Below are positions 8,427 to 17,097 of a stretch of 64,000 nt of DNA, one piece after another. The translations under genes were made by a program, and so were the position numbers. Numbering within the stretch: the first letter of the stretch is position 1; each line of letters opens with the position of its first letter. This stretch comes from Aquimarina acroporae (GTDB lineage Bacteria; Bacteroidota; Bacteroidia; Flavobacteriales; Flavobacteriaceae). Under the pieces are notes generated by a model. The model was not told the origin of the DNA. It did no database searches and was given only the letters and a program-made list of their open reading frames with translations. The stretch covers positions 62,001 through 126,000 of the forward strand of contig NZ_JALPRE010000012.1 of assembly GCF_023195925.1 (NCBI RefSeq), written 5' to 3'.

Positions 8427-10685
8427 CTAATTTTTAAAGTAGTAGTAGGGGCCAGTCCATTGCAGAGTTTTTGCATCTATTTTTATAGAATGCTTTGCGC
8501 TTTTAGTGTTGTTTGAGGTGCATAAAATAAATGTATGTTGTTTCCCATTTTTTAATATGATGGTACAGGCAACATAATTATCATCGTCAATTTTGAGTTT
8601 TCTGATTTCTTGAATTGAACTAGATGAATGTTTTGCAATCTCTGTTACGGCATTATAGCTTCCATGAGCTTCTATGGTTGAGATAAATACGTTATCCTTG
8701 GCCTTCGTTTTTCTTAATATAAATGCGGGATCTCTTCTTAAATTGAAATTTGGGTCATTTGCACCAATTCTAGTAAATAAAAATTCATCATTAGCATGGC
8801 TTAATGTAGATAACGTATAAAATGTATTTGCTAAGAGCCAAGTATTTTGTATCGTTTTTGTAGGATCATTTATGGTACCTTTTCCTTGCAACCATAAATG
8901 TTGATATCCATTTTTGGTTCCTAAAGGTTTTAGGCTGGGGGAGATGTCATAGTTAAAATTAGTATCTATGATCTGTCCTCTATAATAATATGGGAGATCA
9001 TATTGATGTTCGGTGTTTGAGGATACTTTAAAAATATCAATCAATAATGGGTTTTCAAAATCTTCATCTTCAATCATAATCATGGTTCTGTGAAGTTTGG
9101 TATTTGGATATGCATTCTCTTCTGTTGCACTTACGATTTTGAAATTTGGATTTTCAATTTCGAAAATGAATTTTTCTGAGTGATGTTTACTCCCAATTTC
9201 GTATTTCCCACCAAAATGTGAAGTTTGATCCTGAATAATGGTGTTATGAGCAATACTTTGTTTGGCCCAGGTTTTATTTTCTTTTAAATATCCGCCTCCA
9301 TTTTTTTGTTCAATATTTACAAACCTAGCTAAGCCATAATCTTGTACTACTTCTTCTCCTTTATTATAATATGAAAAGGAGAGTTTGTCATAATGTCCAT
9401 GACTTAATCCTTGGGCACTATATTTCATAATAAGCTCAAGTTGTGAATTTTCTGATCGTAAAATTCCAACTCCACCTTCACGACCATCGGCGCCGTCTTT
9501 TAGTTCCAATGATTTTTTTTGAAATTCAATTGATTTTTTATTCTTGATTCCCAGTGCTATGCTTAGACCTGTTTCGTCTAATTGCACTCGATTTTGTTTT
9601 TCGGCAATACTTAGTAGTTGCTTATCTTTTGAACCAAAATGATAAGCAATGTCTACGGCAGAAACTAATTCTTTTGAAAAGTATGACATTCCTTTTTGGG
9701 CGTCATTAAGTGGAAAAAACTCTCCTTGCGTGTCTGTAAGATTTAGCAACGCATAAACTGCCTTTATTAAAACACCGTCTTTATATTTGAAAATGTCGAG
9801 ATCAGGTTTTTTGTTTTGTAATGCTTGTGCAAATATCATAAATGGATACATCGCATATCTCTGATAATAAGGTCCTTCGGTATAATACCCGTCTGGAGAG
9901 AAAGGACTATCAAGGTTTGCTAGAAACCCTGACTTTTGGTCTTCAGAAATAATAAAACCTCCATCATTATCTTTCATGTCGGGTTCTAAACTTGTTGTTT
10001 TCAAACCGTATAAAGCTCTGTCGACAAGCTCATCATTGTTTATAGCCAAGCCTATCATTCCAACTGCTACGTTGCCCCAGGTACTATGGTTATGAATGCG
10101 ATTGAAAAACTGCGGAGTTTCTTCTGACAGAAAATTAGCATATGGGATGAATAGATTTTTCTCTAAATACGTTCTATCTTTTTTGCTAATGTAATTGTAT
10201 ACGCAATCATAAGCCTGGCTAACATATACCAACCAATTGGCATCGTTAAGGCACTGCCAGAAAATTTTTCCTCTTGCATAAGATCTTTCCTGGGGATGTC
10301 TTGGAAGGGTAGGATACATTTTTGCATATTCCTTCAATACATCCAATACATATTTAGCGTATTTGGTGTCATTGAGTAGTTGGTATAATACTCCTGATTT
10401 ATATAATATACTCCAGTTTTTTTTGTGTCGATCATGGGTATATCCTCCCGCCATGTCTTTTGGAATAGGAACGTGAATTCCAGAAGAAATTTCTGCATCT
10501 ACTTCTTTTTTGAATTCAGCTAATGTTTTATCAAAAATAGGAATCGCACCTAGGTGTTGCTTAATATTTTCTACTCCGGTTTTAGTAAGGATTAAACCCG
10601 GGTGATCCTGCCCAGTTATCTGTAAACTCAATAGTAAAACAAAAACAGATAATAGTGACCTTCCTTTTGTGTTTAACGAAATCAT
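8427..10685 (-). CDS. PL17 oligoalginate lyase (heparinase II/III-like)
   Basis: A 752-residue protein from the ATG at 10685, chosen because it gives a signal peptide (MISLNTKGRSLLSVFVLLLS, mature part from about QDHPG) and starts 13 bases after the PL6 gene; longer versions would overlap PL6. It has an N-terminal alpha/alpha-toroid alginate-lyase domain (about 25-350; HNHSTWGNVAVGMIGLA and SPDGYYTEGPYYQRY) and a heparinase II/III-like beta-sheet domain (about 370-720; GLSHGHYDKLSF). PL17 enzymes are mainly exolytic and release unsaturated monouronate from alginate oligomers. It forms an operon PL6-PL17-kdgF under the operator at 13043-13067. Confidence 0.94.
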   Translation of the reverse strand: MISLNTKGRSLLSVFVLLLSLQITGQDHPGLILTKTGVENIKQHLGAIPIFDKTLAEFKKEVDAEISSGIHVPIPKDMAGGYTHDRHKKNWSILYKSGVLYQLLNDTKYAKYVLDVLKEYAKMYPTLPRHPQERSYARGKIFWQCLNDANWLVYVSQAYDCVYNYISKKDRTYLEKNLFIPYANFLSEETPQFFNRIHNHSTWGNVAVGMIGLAINNDELVDRALYGLKTTSLEPDMKDNDGGFIISEDQKSGFLANLDSPFSPDGYYTEGPYYQRYAMYPFMIFAQALQNKKPDLDIFKYKDGVLIKAVYALLNLTDTQGEFFPLNDAQKGMSYFSKELVSAVDIAYHFGSKDKQLLSIAEKQNRVQLDETGLSIALGIKNKKSIEFQKKSLELKDGADGREGGVGILRSENSQLELIMKYSAQGLSHGHYDKLSFSYYNKGEEVVQDYGLARFVNIEQKNGGGYLKENKTWAKQSIAHNTIIQDQTSHFGGKYEIGSKHHSEKFIFEIENPNFKIVSATEENAYPNTKLHRTMIMIEDEDFENPLLIDIFKVSSNTEHQYDLPYYYRGQIIDTNFNYDISPSLKPLGTKNGYQHLWLQGKGTINDPTKTIQNTWLLANTFYTLSTLSHANDEFLFTRIGANDPNFNLRRDPAFILRKTKAKDNVFISTIEAHGSYNAVTEIAKHSSSSIQEIRKLKIDDDNYVACTIILKNGKQHTFILCTSNNTKSAKHSIKIDAKTLQWTGPYYYFKN

Positions 10686-10698
10686 TTTGACGAAGTGT

Positions 10699-13035
10699 TT
10701 AGTTAAGGACAATTCCTGGATTGAGTTTATCATCTGCTTTTCCAAGTAACTTAGATGTTTCATGTAACTTATGAAAATCGTTATTCTCAAACTTTGGTTC
10801 TATGGACCATAGTGTATGCATATCGAAAGGTTGATCCCCTGTTACGATCACTTTTTCAGAATTATAGAAGTTGTTATGATGTATTTTGGCTATCGGGCCT
10901 CCTACTACCAAGTGCATTTGAACTCCTTTACTATCTTTGAAAATACTATTTTTTATTACAGCATTTTGAACTCCAACCAGAGTGATTGCTTTCTTATTCG
11001 TATTTCTTTTTCCATGCCCCACATTGTTGATTAGGTTATGATTAAAGTTTAAAAACGGCCCGAAAGTACTTTCATCTTTTCCATCACGAACTAAATTTAA
11101 AATTGCCCCATCGATTTGATCGAAAATATTGTTTTCAAGAATTACAAATTCAGCATTAAAAATCCCATTTTCCCCAATTTCTTTATCAAGAGCAAGGACA
11201 TTACCAGATATGTTTTTGAAAATAGAATTGGTAATGCTTATAGTATCTGCAACCGTGTTTTTATAAACCTTAATCGCGTCAAAAGAATGGTTAATATTTA
11301 AATCATTAAATTCACATGCATTAACCAATAATTTGTAGTTCTTATTCATAGAATATTTGCTGGTTCTTATCACAGAATTCCCCGAATAATCTGGAGCTTC
11401 ATGACCATCAAATATTAATTTATTTAATTTAAGACTTCCTCCATTTTGTATGTCAAACAGTGACTTTTTTTCAAAAGTGATGGTAGATTTTTCAAGAAAT
11501 GAAGTAACCGTAATAGGGTGGAGTATAGGTATGGTTTTAGACACCTGATATCCATGTGCCGAAGTAAGTTGTATGATATCTCCAGGAGTAGAATTTTTAA
11601 TAGCATCAACGAGTGTATTAAGCCCAGGTTCTACTTGAATTGTCTTACCCGAATTAAAAGTTACATTTTTTTCTTTTTTAGTATACCAAGATGGTCCAGT
11701 ATTTTCTTTTGTAGGAATGTCTTTGAGTAATTCTGCTCCAGCATTTAAAGAACTGTTATCGGGTAGAAGCAATCCGTTCTGTTGCTCTTTTAAATTAAGA
11801 GATTGTTGAGTAAAACCAGTTGGACTAATAGGTTTGGTGTTAGAACTGATAATGTTGTTGTTGAATTGTATACCACTTATATCATCATAAACGGTAAAAA
11901 TGTCATTTTTTTCTTCGTTATAGAAAATGTTGTTTTCCATAACCGAATTAATGGGAGTTGCGCTTCTTTCGCTGTCGCTTCCTGCGCACAATTGTATATA
12001 ATCGCAATTAATAAAAGTGTTGTTTTTTATTTTTGCATCTGCAACTTGAAAATATCGGTTAAGTGGTGAATTGGGAACTCCATTCATAACCACCAAGGCA
12101 CCTCCAAAGCGATAACCAGTAAGGCCAATGGCATAATTATTTTCAACGGTTTGCTTACCATTGATCACTCGAATACCTCCAGTGCTTCGTACCTTATTGC
12201 CTATAAATATATTGTTCTTTACTAGAGTCTCGTTTCCGTGCCTCATAGTAAGCGTACCTCTGCATTCATAAAAAACATTATTCTGAAATGTATTTTGACA
12301 GGATTTGTTAGAAATGATCTCCAATTCGCCGCTACATCTATCGAAATAATTATATTCTACTAATGTGTTTGAGTTACTAAGGGAATGATGACTTGTTCCG
12401 ATGCGTAGTGTTTCTCCGCCATTTGAACCAAGAGTTTGTCTGGGGCCGAAATAATTATGATCTATGCGATGATTGTTTTCAATGAATTTTTTTGAATTTA
12501 AGCGTACAGCCATGGTCACACCTAGGTTACTTTTTCCTTCGAAATGGTTATGGTCAATTCGGTTGTTTTTCCCATAGATCCCTATCCAATAATCCTGCTC
12601 TCTTCTTTCAGGATTGCTGTAATTGTCTATGACACATTCTGTAAGTCTTGAGTTAGAAGCAAAATTCTTTTTGTCTTTTTTAAATGAAATTACTTCTGAA
12701 GTAGGAGTAAAACCATTTTGAAAAACCAACCCGCTAACTACAAGATGTTCTCCTGCCATTCTCAAATAAGACGCACCTTCTAAAGTGGTTTTTCCTTTTT
12801 CTTCAACTGTAAGTGTTATCGGTTTTTCTGGGGTTCCCTTAGCTTCAAAAAGTAATTCAGCATCTTTCCAAATACCTTTTGCTAATAGTATAGAATCTCC
12901 GGGTTGAGCTGTTTTAACTGCCTCCTGAAAATCTTGAATTGTTTTAACTACAGAATGTTGTTGCCGTTCTTTCTTTTCTTTGGAGCAAGAAAAAAGTATA
13001 AAGAGTAAGACGAAAAGTGGAGTGATGTTTTTCAT
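10699..13035 (-). CDS. PL6 alginate lyase lipoprotein, two beta-helix domains
   Basis: A 778-residue lipoprotein (MKNITPLFVLLFILFSCSKE; Cys17). The N-terminal half (about 30-400) is a chondroitinase-B-type parallel beta-helix of PL6, with conserved blocks GGETLRIGTSHHS, NYFDRCSGELEIISNKS and MRHGNETLVKNNIF, which provide the Lys/Arg catalytic pair and calcium ligands of the family. The C-terminal half (about 450-778) is a second beta-helix, as in the two-domain PL6 enzymes. These enzymes cleave alginate, often G-rich blocks. It is first in the operon PL6-PL17-kdgF and has its own promoter and double operator although regulator copy 2 lies just upstream. Confidence 0.94.
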   Translation of the reverse strand: MKNITPLFVLLFILFSCSKEKKERQQHSVVKTIQDFQEAVKTAQPGDSILLAKGIWKDAELLFEAKGTPEKPITLTVEEKGKTTLEGASYLRMAGEHLVVSGLVFQNGFTPTSEVISFKKDKKNFASNSRLTECVIDNYSNPERREQDYWIGIYGKNNRIDHNHFEGKSNLGVTMAVRLNSKKFIENNHRIDHNYFGPRQTLGSNGGETLRIGTSHHSLSNSNTLVEYNYFDRCSGELEIISNKSCQNTFQNNVFYECRGTLTMRHGNETLVKNNIFIGNKVRSTGGIRVINGKQTVENNYAIGLTGYRFGGALVVMNGVPNSPLNRYFQVADAKIKNNTFINCDYIQLCAGSDSERSATPINSVMENNIFYNEEKNDIFTVYDDISGIQFNNNIISSNTKPISPTGFTQQSLNLKEQQNGLLLPDNSSLNAGAELLKDIPTKENTGPSWYTKKEKNVTFNSGKTIQVEPGLNTLVDAIKNSTPGDIIQLTSAHGYQVSKTIPILHPITVTSFLEKSTITFEKKSLFDIQNGGSLKLNKLIFDGHEAPDYSGNSVIRTSKYSMNKNYKLLVNACEFNDLNINHSFDAIKVYKNTVADTISITNSIFKNISGNVLALDKEIGENGIFNAEFVILENNIFDQIDGAILNLVRDGKDESTFGPFLNFNHNLINNVGHGKRNTNKKAITLVGVQNAVIKNSIFKDSKGVQMHLVVGGPIAKIHHNNFYNSEKVIVTGDQPFDMHTLWSIEPKFENNDFHKLHETSKLLGKADDKLNPGIVLN

Positions 13036-13042
13036 AATAAAT

Positions 13043-13094
13043 CTGGTTAACCAAATTGGTTAACCAAAAATAAAGATATAAATTGATTGTACAA
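13043..13094 (-). promoter_or_regulatory. PL6-PL17-kdgF promoter with double GntR operator
   Basis: On minus, -33 TTG (13092-13094) and -7 TATTTTTG (13065-13072) are 19 bases apart. The two palindromes TTGGTTAACCAA (13056-13067) and TTGGTTAACCAG (13043-13054) overlap the -7 box and the start region, centres 13 bases apart, the same layout as at regulator copy 1. Confidence 0.82.
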
Positions 13095-13192
13095 GAAAAA
13101 CTGATGGTTTTTTTTGAAATAAATGAATTCTTTTTGTTAAAAAAGATCGATATTGTTATTAAGATCAGCTTATATAAGCCGTGCAGACCATA

Positions 13193-13906
13193 TTATTGGT
13201 TGCAATATTTATATAAATCTTTAAAGTGATCTTTTAGGTGGAGTACGGCTTTTTCGGCATCTTTTTCTACAATCGCATTCATAATTGCCTGGTGTTCTTC
13301 AATAAGAGAATGATTCTCCTCTTTATTACACACTTTGTTTTTTCTGAAATAGGTGATAATTTCTGGAGTAATGATGAGCATTAGAGAGTTAATAACACTA
13401 TTGTTACTAGCTTCTGCAATTTTTATATGAAACATCAAATCTTCTTCTACCGCTTCAATGCCCTTTAATGCCTTTATTTTATAGGCTTCATGTGCCTTTT
13501 GAATTTCTTCAATTTGCTTTTCTGTTCTTCTGGTTGCAGCCAATTGAACAGCATTAGTCTCCAGAATAATTCTAGTTTCAACCAGCGATTTGAAGTCAGG
13601 TTTTTGAAGTTGTAAAATATCCGACATCATTGTGTTTAATGCGGTAACCCCAATGTTTGAAACTCTTGTGCCACTTTGAGGATATTTTTTTACGAGTCCG
13701 TAAAACTCTAATTTTTGAATAGCTTGACGCAATTGATTTCTCGATACACCAAATTTTATGGCTAGATCTCTTTCTGCAGGAAGTCGATCACCTGGTTCCA
13801 GCTGCTTGGTGTTGATCAATTCTTTGATTTTGGAAATGATCACTTCCTCAACATCGATTTTTGGTTTCTTTGATTTTTCAATATTTGCACTGACATTCAA
13901 GCTCAT
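13193..13906 (-). CDS. GntR/FadR-family transcriptional regulator (alginate locus, copy 2)
   Basis: A 237-residue FadR-type regulator with winged HTH (about 18-90; PGDRLPAERDLAIKFGVSRN, LRQAIQKLEFYGL) and FCD domain (about 100-232). It shares long blocks with the 171-872 product (for example LQKPDFKSLVETRI against LEEPDFKSLVETRI), so the two arose by duplication. Recognition-helix residues differ slightly (VSRNQLRQ against VSRGNIRE), leaving room for different DNA preference. No TTGGTnAACCAA unit is visible in front of it, unlike copy 1. It lies between the PL6 operon and the downstream PL7 genes. Its effector is unknown; a uronate product of alginate is likely. Confidence 0.93.
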   Translation of the reverse strand: MSLNVSANIEKSKKPKIDVEEVIISKIKELINTKQLEPGDRLPAERDLAIKFGVSRNQLRQAIQKLEFYGLVKKYPQSGTRVSNIGVTALNTMMSDILQLQKPDFKSLVETRIILETNAVQLAATRRTEKQIEEIQKAHEAYKIKALKGIEAVEEDLMFHIKIAEASNNSVINSLMLIITPEIITYFRKNKVCNKEENHSLIEEHQAIMNAIVEKDAEKAVLHLKDHFKDLYKYCNQ

Positions 13907-14004
13907 AAATATTCAAAATTTACGTAGGTATATTTGAAAAAATGTGTTTTTAACATAAAAACTAACTTAAAACTATTAAATAATTTTAAATAGAGTAGTT
14001 TTTT

Positions 14005-14043
14005 TAGAAAAAAATAAGACCATTTAGATTTTTTTCTAAATGG
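14005..14043 (-). terminator. Terminator of the CBM32-PL7 gene
   Basis: CCATTTAGA (14020-14028) and TCTAAATGG (14035-14043) form a 9-bp stem. Reading minus, the stem is followed by TCTTATTTTTTTC. It lies just after the PL7 stop codon at 14081. Confidence 0.75.
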
Positions 14044-14080
14044 CCTTGATGTTATGAGGCAGTATTTATGTTAAGGTTTT

Positions 14081-15370
14081 TTAGTGAAATACGTCAAGTT
14101 TTTGTATTGCAACTCTTCCATAATCAGAACTTTTGTAACTCTTTCCTTTCATAGATTGCAAATAGTTCCCAGCTTTAAAATAGTTTTGTTTAGCTGAAAC
14201 ACTTTTTGAGGTATAAATGGTTCTAATTCTATTACCACTGCTGTTGAGCTCGTAGAGTTTGACAATCTTGTTTTGATATGTTAGCTCTAGATACATTTCT
14301 TCACCAAGGTTAAAGTTACCCACGGTCTTGCCACCACCTTCTAATACTTCGGTTACATATCCATTAATTCTCATTTTTACCGAACCGCTGGTCTGGTTTG
14401 CAGATCCTTGACATTGAACTCTAATAACATCATCGAAGGTATCTGTTTTATCATGAATCTGACCAAAGCATACTTTTCCTGAACTTGGTAAACGATCAAC
14501 TCGTACTTTCCATTTCATTCGGTGTTCTTTACTGGTGGTTCCATCCCAAAAGATATTGTTATCTCCATCGGCAGTTAGTTCTCTTAGTTCCATTCTAGGG
14601 TTGCCAGATCCAGATGAGGTATCACTGCCAGACCACACTTGAAAGATGCTCCAACCGTTTTCAAGAAAAAACCAGTCAGAATTTGTATAGGACGATAAAT
14701 TGGGGATTTGGTCTACGTAATTATTATTCGACTTAGAACCTTCTAATCCATTTAATTTCCAGTTCTGGAGACCTAACAAATCATAAGGTGTATTGCCTGA
14801 AGGAGGAGGGGGAGGATTACCACCGCCATTGGAACCGTTGCCATAGATTTCAACTTCTGTAACACTATTCCAGTCATTACTGGAGTTACCAAAACTTGAA
14901 ATTCTTACATAACGAGCAGACACTTGATTGAAATCATAAGTTTCTAGTTGCGTTGTATTACCGCTGCTACCATTTTGTTTTCGATCTACAACAGTTGATA
15001 AACTTGAAGTAGAATTCCCTACTCTAACTTTAAAAAATGCTTTTCGCTGGTTTCCTTTAAACCATGCTATTTTGATTCTGGAAATATTTTGAACAGATCC
15101 TAAGTCATAGGTAATATATTTTCCTGTTCTCCCTAAAGAAGACCATCTGGTATTTAAATTTCCGTCTAAGGTATTTGCAGGAACGTTACCGTCATCACCA
15201 TTTGCAGAAACAGATGATATAGATAATTTAGATAGTGATTGTTTTTGATCATTTAATTCTTCTAGTAGAGCAGCGTCTTCTACAGATTCAATGTCTGTGG
15301 TGCAATTAGTGAGTAAAGTAAATGCTATTAAGCATAGGCCATAGCTAAATACTTTTTTAAAGTTTTCCAT
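14081..15370 (-). CDS. PL7 alginate lyase lipoprotein with F5/8-type (CBM32) domain
   Basis: A 429-residue lipoprotein (LLTNC, Cys23) made of a discoidin/CBM32-like domain (about 50-178; TRWSSLGRTGKYITYDLG and the closing NDWNSVTEVEIYG), a short Gly/Pro linker (179-193, with PPPPP) and a PL7 catalytic domain (about 195-429). Catalytic signatures are ELREL (261-265), QIH (304-306) and YFKAGNY (397-403). It is probably surface-exposed and attacks polymeric alginate, the CBM adding affinity. It is monocistronic: an operator palindrome lies upstream and a terminator lies downstream. Endolytic action is inferred from the family. Confidence 0.95.
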   Translation of the reverse strand: MENFKKVFSYGLCLIAFTLLTNCTTDIESVEDAALLEELNDQKQSLSKLSISSVSANGDDGNVPANTLDGNLNTRWSSLGRTGKYITYDLGSVQNISRIKIAWFKGNQRKAFFKVRVGNSTSSLSTVVDRKQNGSSGNTTQLETYDFNQVSARYVRISSFGNSSNDWNSVTEVEIYGNGSNGGGNPPPPPSGNTPYDLLGLQNWKLNGLEGSKSNNNYVDQIPNLSSYTNSDWFFLENGWSIFQVWSGSDTSSGSGNPRMELRELTADGDNNIFWDGTTSKEHRMKWKVRVDRLPSSGKVCFGQIHDKTDTFDDVIRVQCQGSANQTSGSVKMRINGYVTEVLEGGGKTVGNFNLGEEMYLELTYQNKIVKLYELNSSGNRIRTIYTSKSVSAKQNYFKAGNYLQSMKGKSYKSSDYGRVAIQKLDVFH

Positions 15371-15406
15371 AATAATTAGTTTGTGTTAAATGATAAATAT
15401 GATTTT

Positions 15407-15449
15407 AAATTGGTCAACCAATTTATATTAAATTGTTGATTTTCACAAA
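15407..15449 (-). promoter_or_regulatory. Promoter and single GntR operator of CBM32-PL7
   Basis: The extended palindrome AAATTGGTCAACCAATTT (15407-15424) overlaps a -7-like ATAAATTG (15419-15426 read on minus). A -33 TTTG (15446-15449) is 19 bases further upstream. Only one operator unit is present, against two or three at the other main promoters. Confidence 0.72.
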
Positions 15450-15572
15450 TTAAAATTGAATATTTAACAAAAAAAGAGTTAAAAATATGCGTAGTTGATA
15501 TTTCGATTAGCGTTTTGTTTTCCGAATAGGTAAACGCATGTCGCACCTAATTATTCTATATCAGGATATTGC

Positions 15573-15613
15573 AAAAAAAATGCCCGACTTCAAAATATTG
15601 TAGAAGTCAGGCA
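15573..15613 (-). terminator. Terminator of the third PL7 gene
   Basis: TGCCTGACTTC / GAAGTCGGGCA (minus; 15603-15613 and 15581-15591) with one T-G pair, followed on minus by TTTTTTTT. It follows the stop codon at 15653 and insulates the upstream PL7 gene from the CBM32-PL7 promoter. Confidence 0.82.
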
Positions 15614-15652
15614 ACTATATTAACTTGTTGTTGTAGCTAAAGAACGAGAGCT

Positions 15653-16681
15653 TTAGAAGTTTTCTGAAACTGTAATTTCACTAAATTCTACGATTCCATT
15701 TCCGGTACTTGTATCATTAACAGATTGGTTATACAATCCAGCTTTGTAATAATTACTGGTGCACGTTATGTTGTCATAGCTTCGTATAGGTGTACTCATA
15801 TCATCCAGATAAATCTTTAATGTACTATTTTGTACTGTTATCTTAAATGTTAACCAATCCCCTAAGACGTAATCGTTTTTGATATACCGATCTGCATAGT
15901 TTTGACTTCTGAAATCTATAGGAAAACCATCAGAAAGTTCGCCTTCTATAACATCACCAAGTAGATATATTCTACCTGTATCTCCTTCTTTGGCAAAAGC
16001 CTTATCACTTTGTATCTGAACTCTTAAAAGATCATCCCAAACGTCTTGTTGAAAATCATGAATTTGAGCAAAGGCAAACTTTTTGGTAGAAGAGGTTTGA
16101 ATTATTCTTACTTTAAAAGTAAGTGTTTTTATTTTTGAATCTGTAGCATCCCAGCCGGTTTCTCCATCACCGTTGGAGGGCATTTCTCTTAGCTCGCTTC
16201 TAGTATTCGACGAATTACTGGTGGTTGGTGTGCCTTGTTCTGTGGGGCAAAGAAATCTTACATTTCCATTTTCAACAAAAAAGAACTCGTCTTTATATTC
16301 TGTAAAACTTGGATCTTGAGCATAATCATTTCTGGTAGCATCTAAGTATACTTCATCTGCTTTACCATCACCACTTAAGTCTCTTGGCAATGTTATTTTC
16401 CAACTGGTTAAATTTAGTGCTACGTATGGGATGTCAGAACTTGAATCGGTGCCATCTGTATTACTGTCTCCGTCGTTCCCGTCTCCATTATTTTCATCTC
16501 CATTGTTTCCATCTCCATCATTACTTCCGTCACTATCGTTGTTATTGTCCTCATCAGAACCGCCATTGGTGTCGCTCCCTTGTTCTTGATCATTTACAGG
16601 AGTATCATCTGACGAGCAATTGTAAAAAGTACATGAAAAAACAAGAATAAAGGTAAGTAGGGGTAATTTTAAATGTTTCAT
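15653..16681 (-). CDS. PL7 alginate lyase lipoprotein with acidic low-complexity linker
   Basis: A 342-residue lipoprotein (LVFSC with Cys17; a second Cys22 follows), a 60-residue linker of Asp, Asn, Gly and Ser (about 23-83) and a PL7 catalytic domain (about 86-342) with SELREM, FAQIHDF and YYKAGLYNQ signatures. The acidic linker contrasts with the polybasic linker of the PL7 at 1080-1973, so the three PL7 paralogues differ most in how they are tethered. It would act at the cell surface on alginate. The gene stands alone with its own operator palindrome upstream and terminator downstream. Confidence 0.95.
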   Translation of the reverse strand: MKHLKLPLLTFILVFSCTFYNCSSDDTPVNDQEQGSDTNGGSDEDNNNDSDGSNDGDGNNGDENNGDGNDGDSNTDGTDSSSDIPYVALNLTSWKITLPRDLSGDGKADEVYLDATRNDYAQDPSFTEYKDEFFFVENGNVRFLCPTEQGTPTTSNSSNTRSELREMPSNGDGETGWDATDSKIKTLTFKVRIIQTSSTKKFAFAQIHDFQQDVWDDLLRVQIQSDKAFAKEGDTGRIYLLGDVIEGELSDGFPIDFRSQNYADRYIKNDYVLGDWLTFKITVQNSTLKIYLDDMSTPIRSYDNITCTSNYYKAGLYNQSVNDTSTGNGIVEFSEITVSENF

Positions 16682-16728
16682 AGTATTTTGGGTTTACTTT
16701 TTTTGAATGTGTAAAAGTAGTAAAATTT

Positions 16729-16747
16729 AATTGGTCAACCAATTTAA
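16729..16747 (-). promoter_or_regulatory. Single GntR operator upstream of the third PL7
   Basis: AATTGGTCAACCAATT (16729-16744) is the same palindrome as at the CBM32-PL7 gene, identical over 16 bases. A -7-like TTAAATTG overlaps it on minus (16740-16747), but no TTTG is seen 19 bases upstream, so the promoter call is weaker than the operator call. Confidence 0.68.
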
Positions 16748-16915
16748 ACAACTATTAATCATATAGTTTGTTATAAATGTGGACAAAATATAGTATTGAT
16801 ATGTTGTTTTTTGATTCTCTGTTTTTTTATCATTTTGTTATATGATGTCTAATTTTTTTAGGTGTTTTTTGAGAAAAACTTATTAATAACGTCTTTTTCT
16901 AAATTTTTTAGTTTA

Positions 16916-16969
16916 GTAAAAAGTTTTTACGTAATATTGCACTATTAGTTAACGAAAGGGGCTTCGGCC
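16916..16969 (+). promoter_or_regulatory. Probable arginine-operon promoter region and leader start
   Basis: A perfect palindrome GTAAAAA-G-TTTTTAC (16916-16930) directly precedes TAATATTG (16932-16939), one mismatch from the -7 consensus TAnnTTTG. A C(UUCG)G tetraloop hairpin, GGCTTCGGCC, follows at 16960-16969. No clear -33 TTTG is visible. The palindrome does not resemble the ArgR box. Confidence 0.4.
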
Positions 16970-16989
16970 GACGATTTAGAGTTACTATC

Positions 16990-17097
16990 ATGAAAACGGC
17001 AAAAATATTTTATTCAGAAGTTAACGTTCAACCCTTGAACGCATTAGGTAATATCAATATACCCACACGCCGCTTTCGTCGCCCCTTGGGGGTCTAA
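16990..17097 (+). CDS. Candidate arginine-rich leader peptide of the arg/pro operon
   Basis: A 35-codon ORF from ATG at 16990 to TAA at 17095-17097. It begins MKTAKIFYSEVNVQ and ends IPTRRFRRPLGV. Four Arg codons lie within a five-codon stretch near the end (17068-17073 and 17077-17082). It lies 182 bases before the first gene of an arginine biosynthesis operon and on the same strand. The Arg codons sit inside a segment (CGTCGCCCC, 17077-17085) that can pair either with CGACG and GGGG upstream (16958-16973) or leave later hairpins to form, so ribosome position could select the structure. Function as an attenuator is inferred; the ORF and codon cluster are directly visible. Confidence 0.6.
   Translation: MKTAKIFYSEVNVQPLNALGNINIPTRRFRRPLGV

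Noticed and set aside
10755-12069. Several plus-strand open frames of 60-90 codons opposite the PL6 gene
   Set aside because: They lie antisense inside a well-supported PL6 coding region, have no promoter or family resemblance and show the composition of shadow frames.
16916-16930. Palindrome GTAAAAAGTTTTTAC read as an ArgR operator
   Set aside because: It does not match the ArgR box and there is only one copy; kept only as part of the promoter region.
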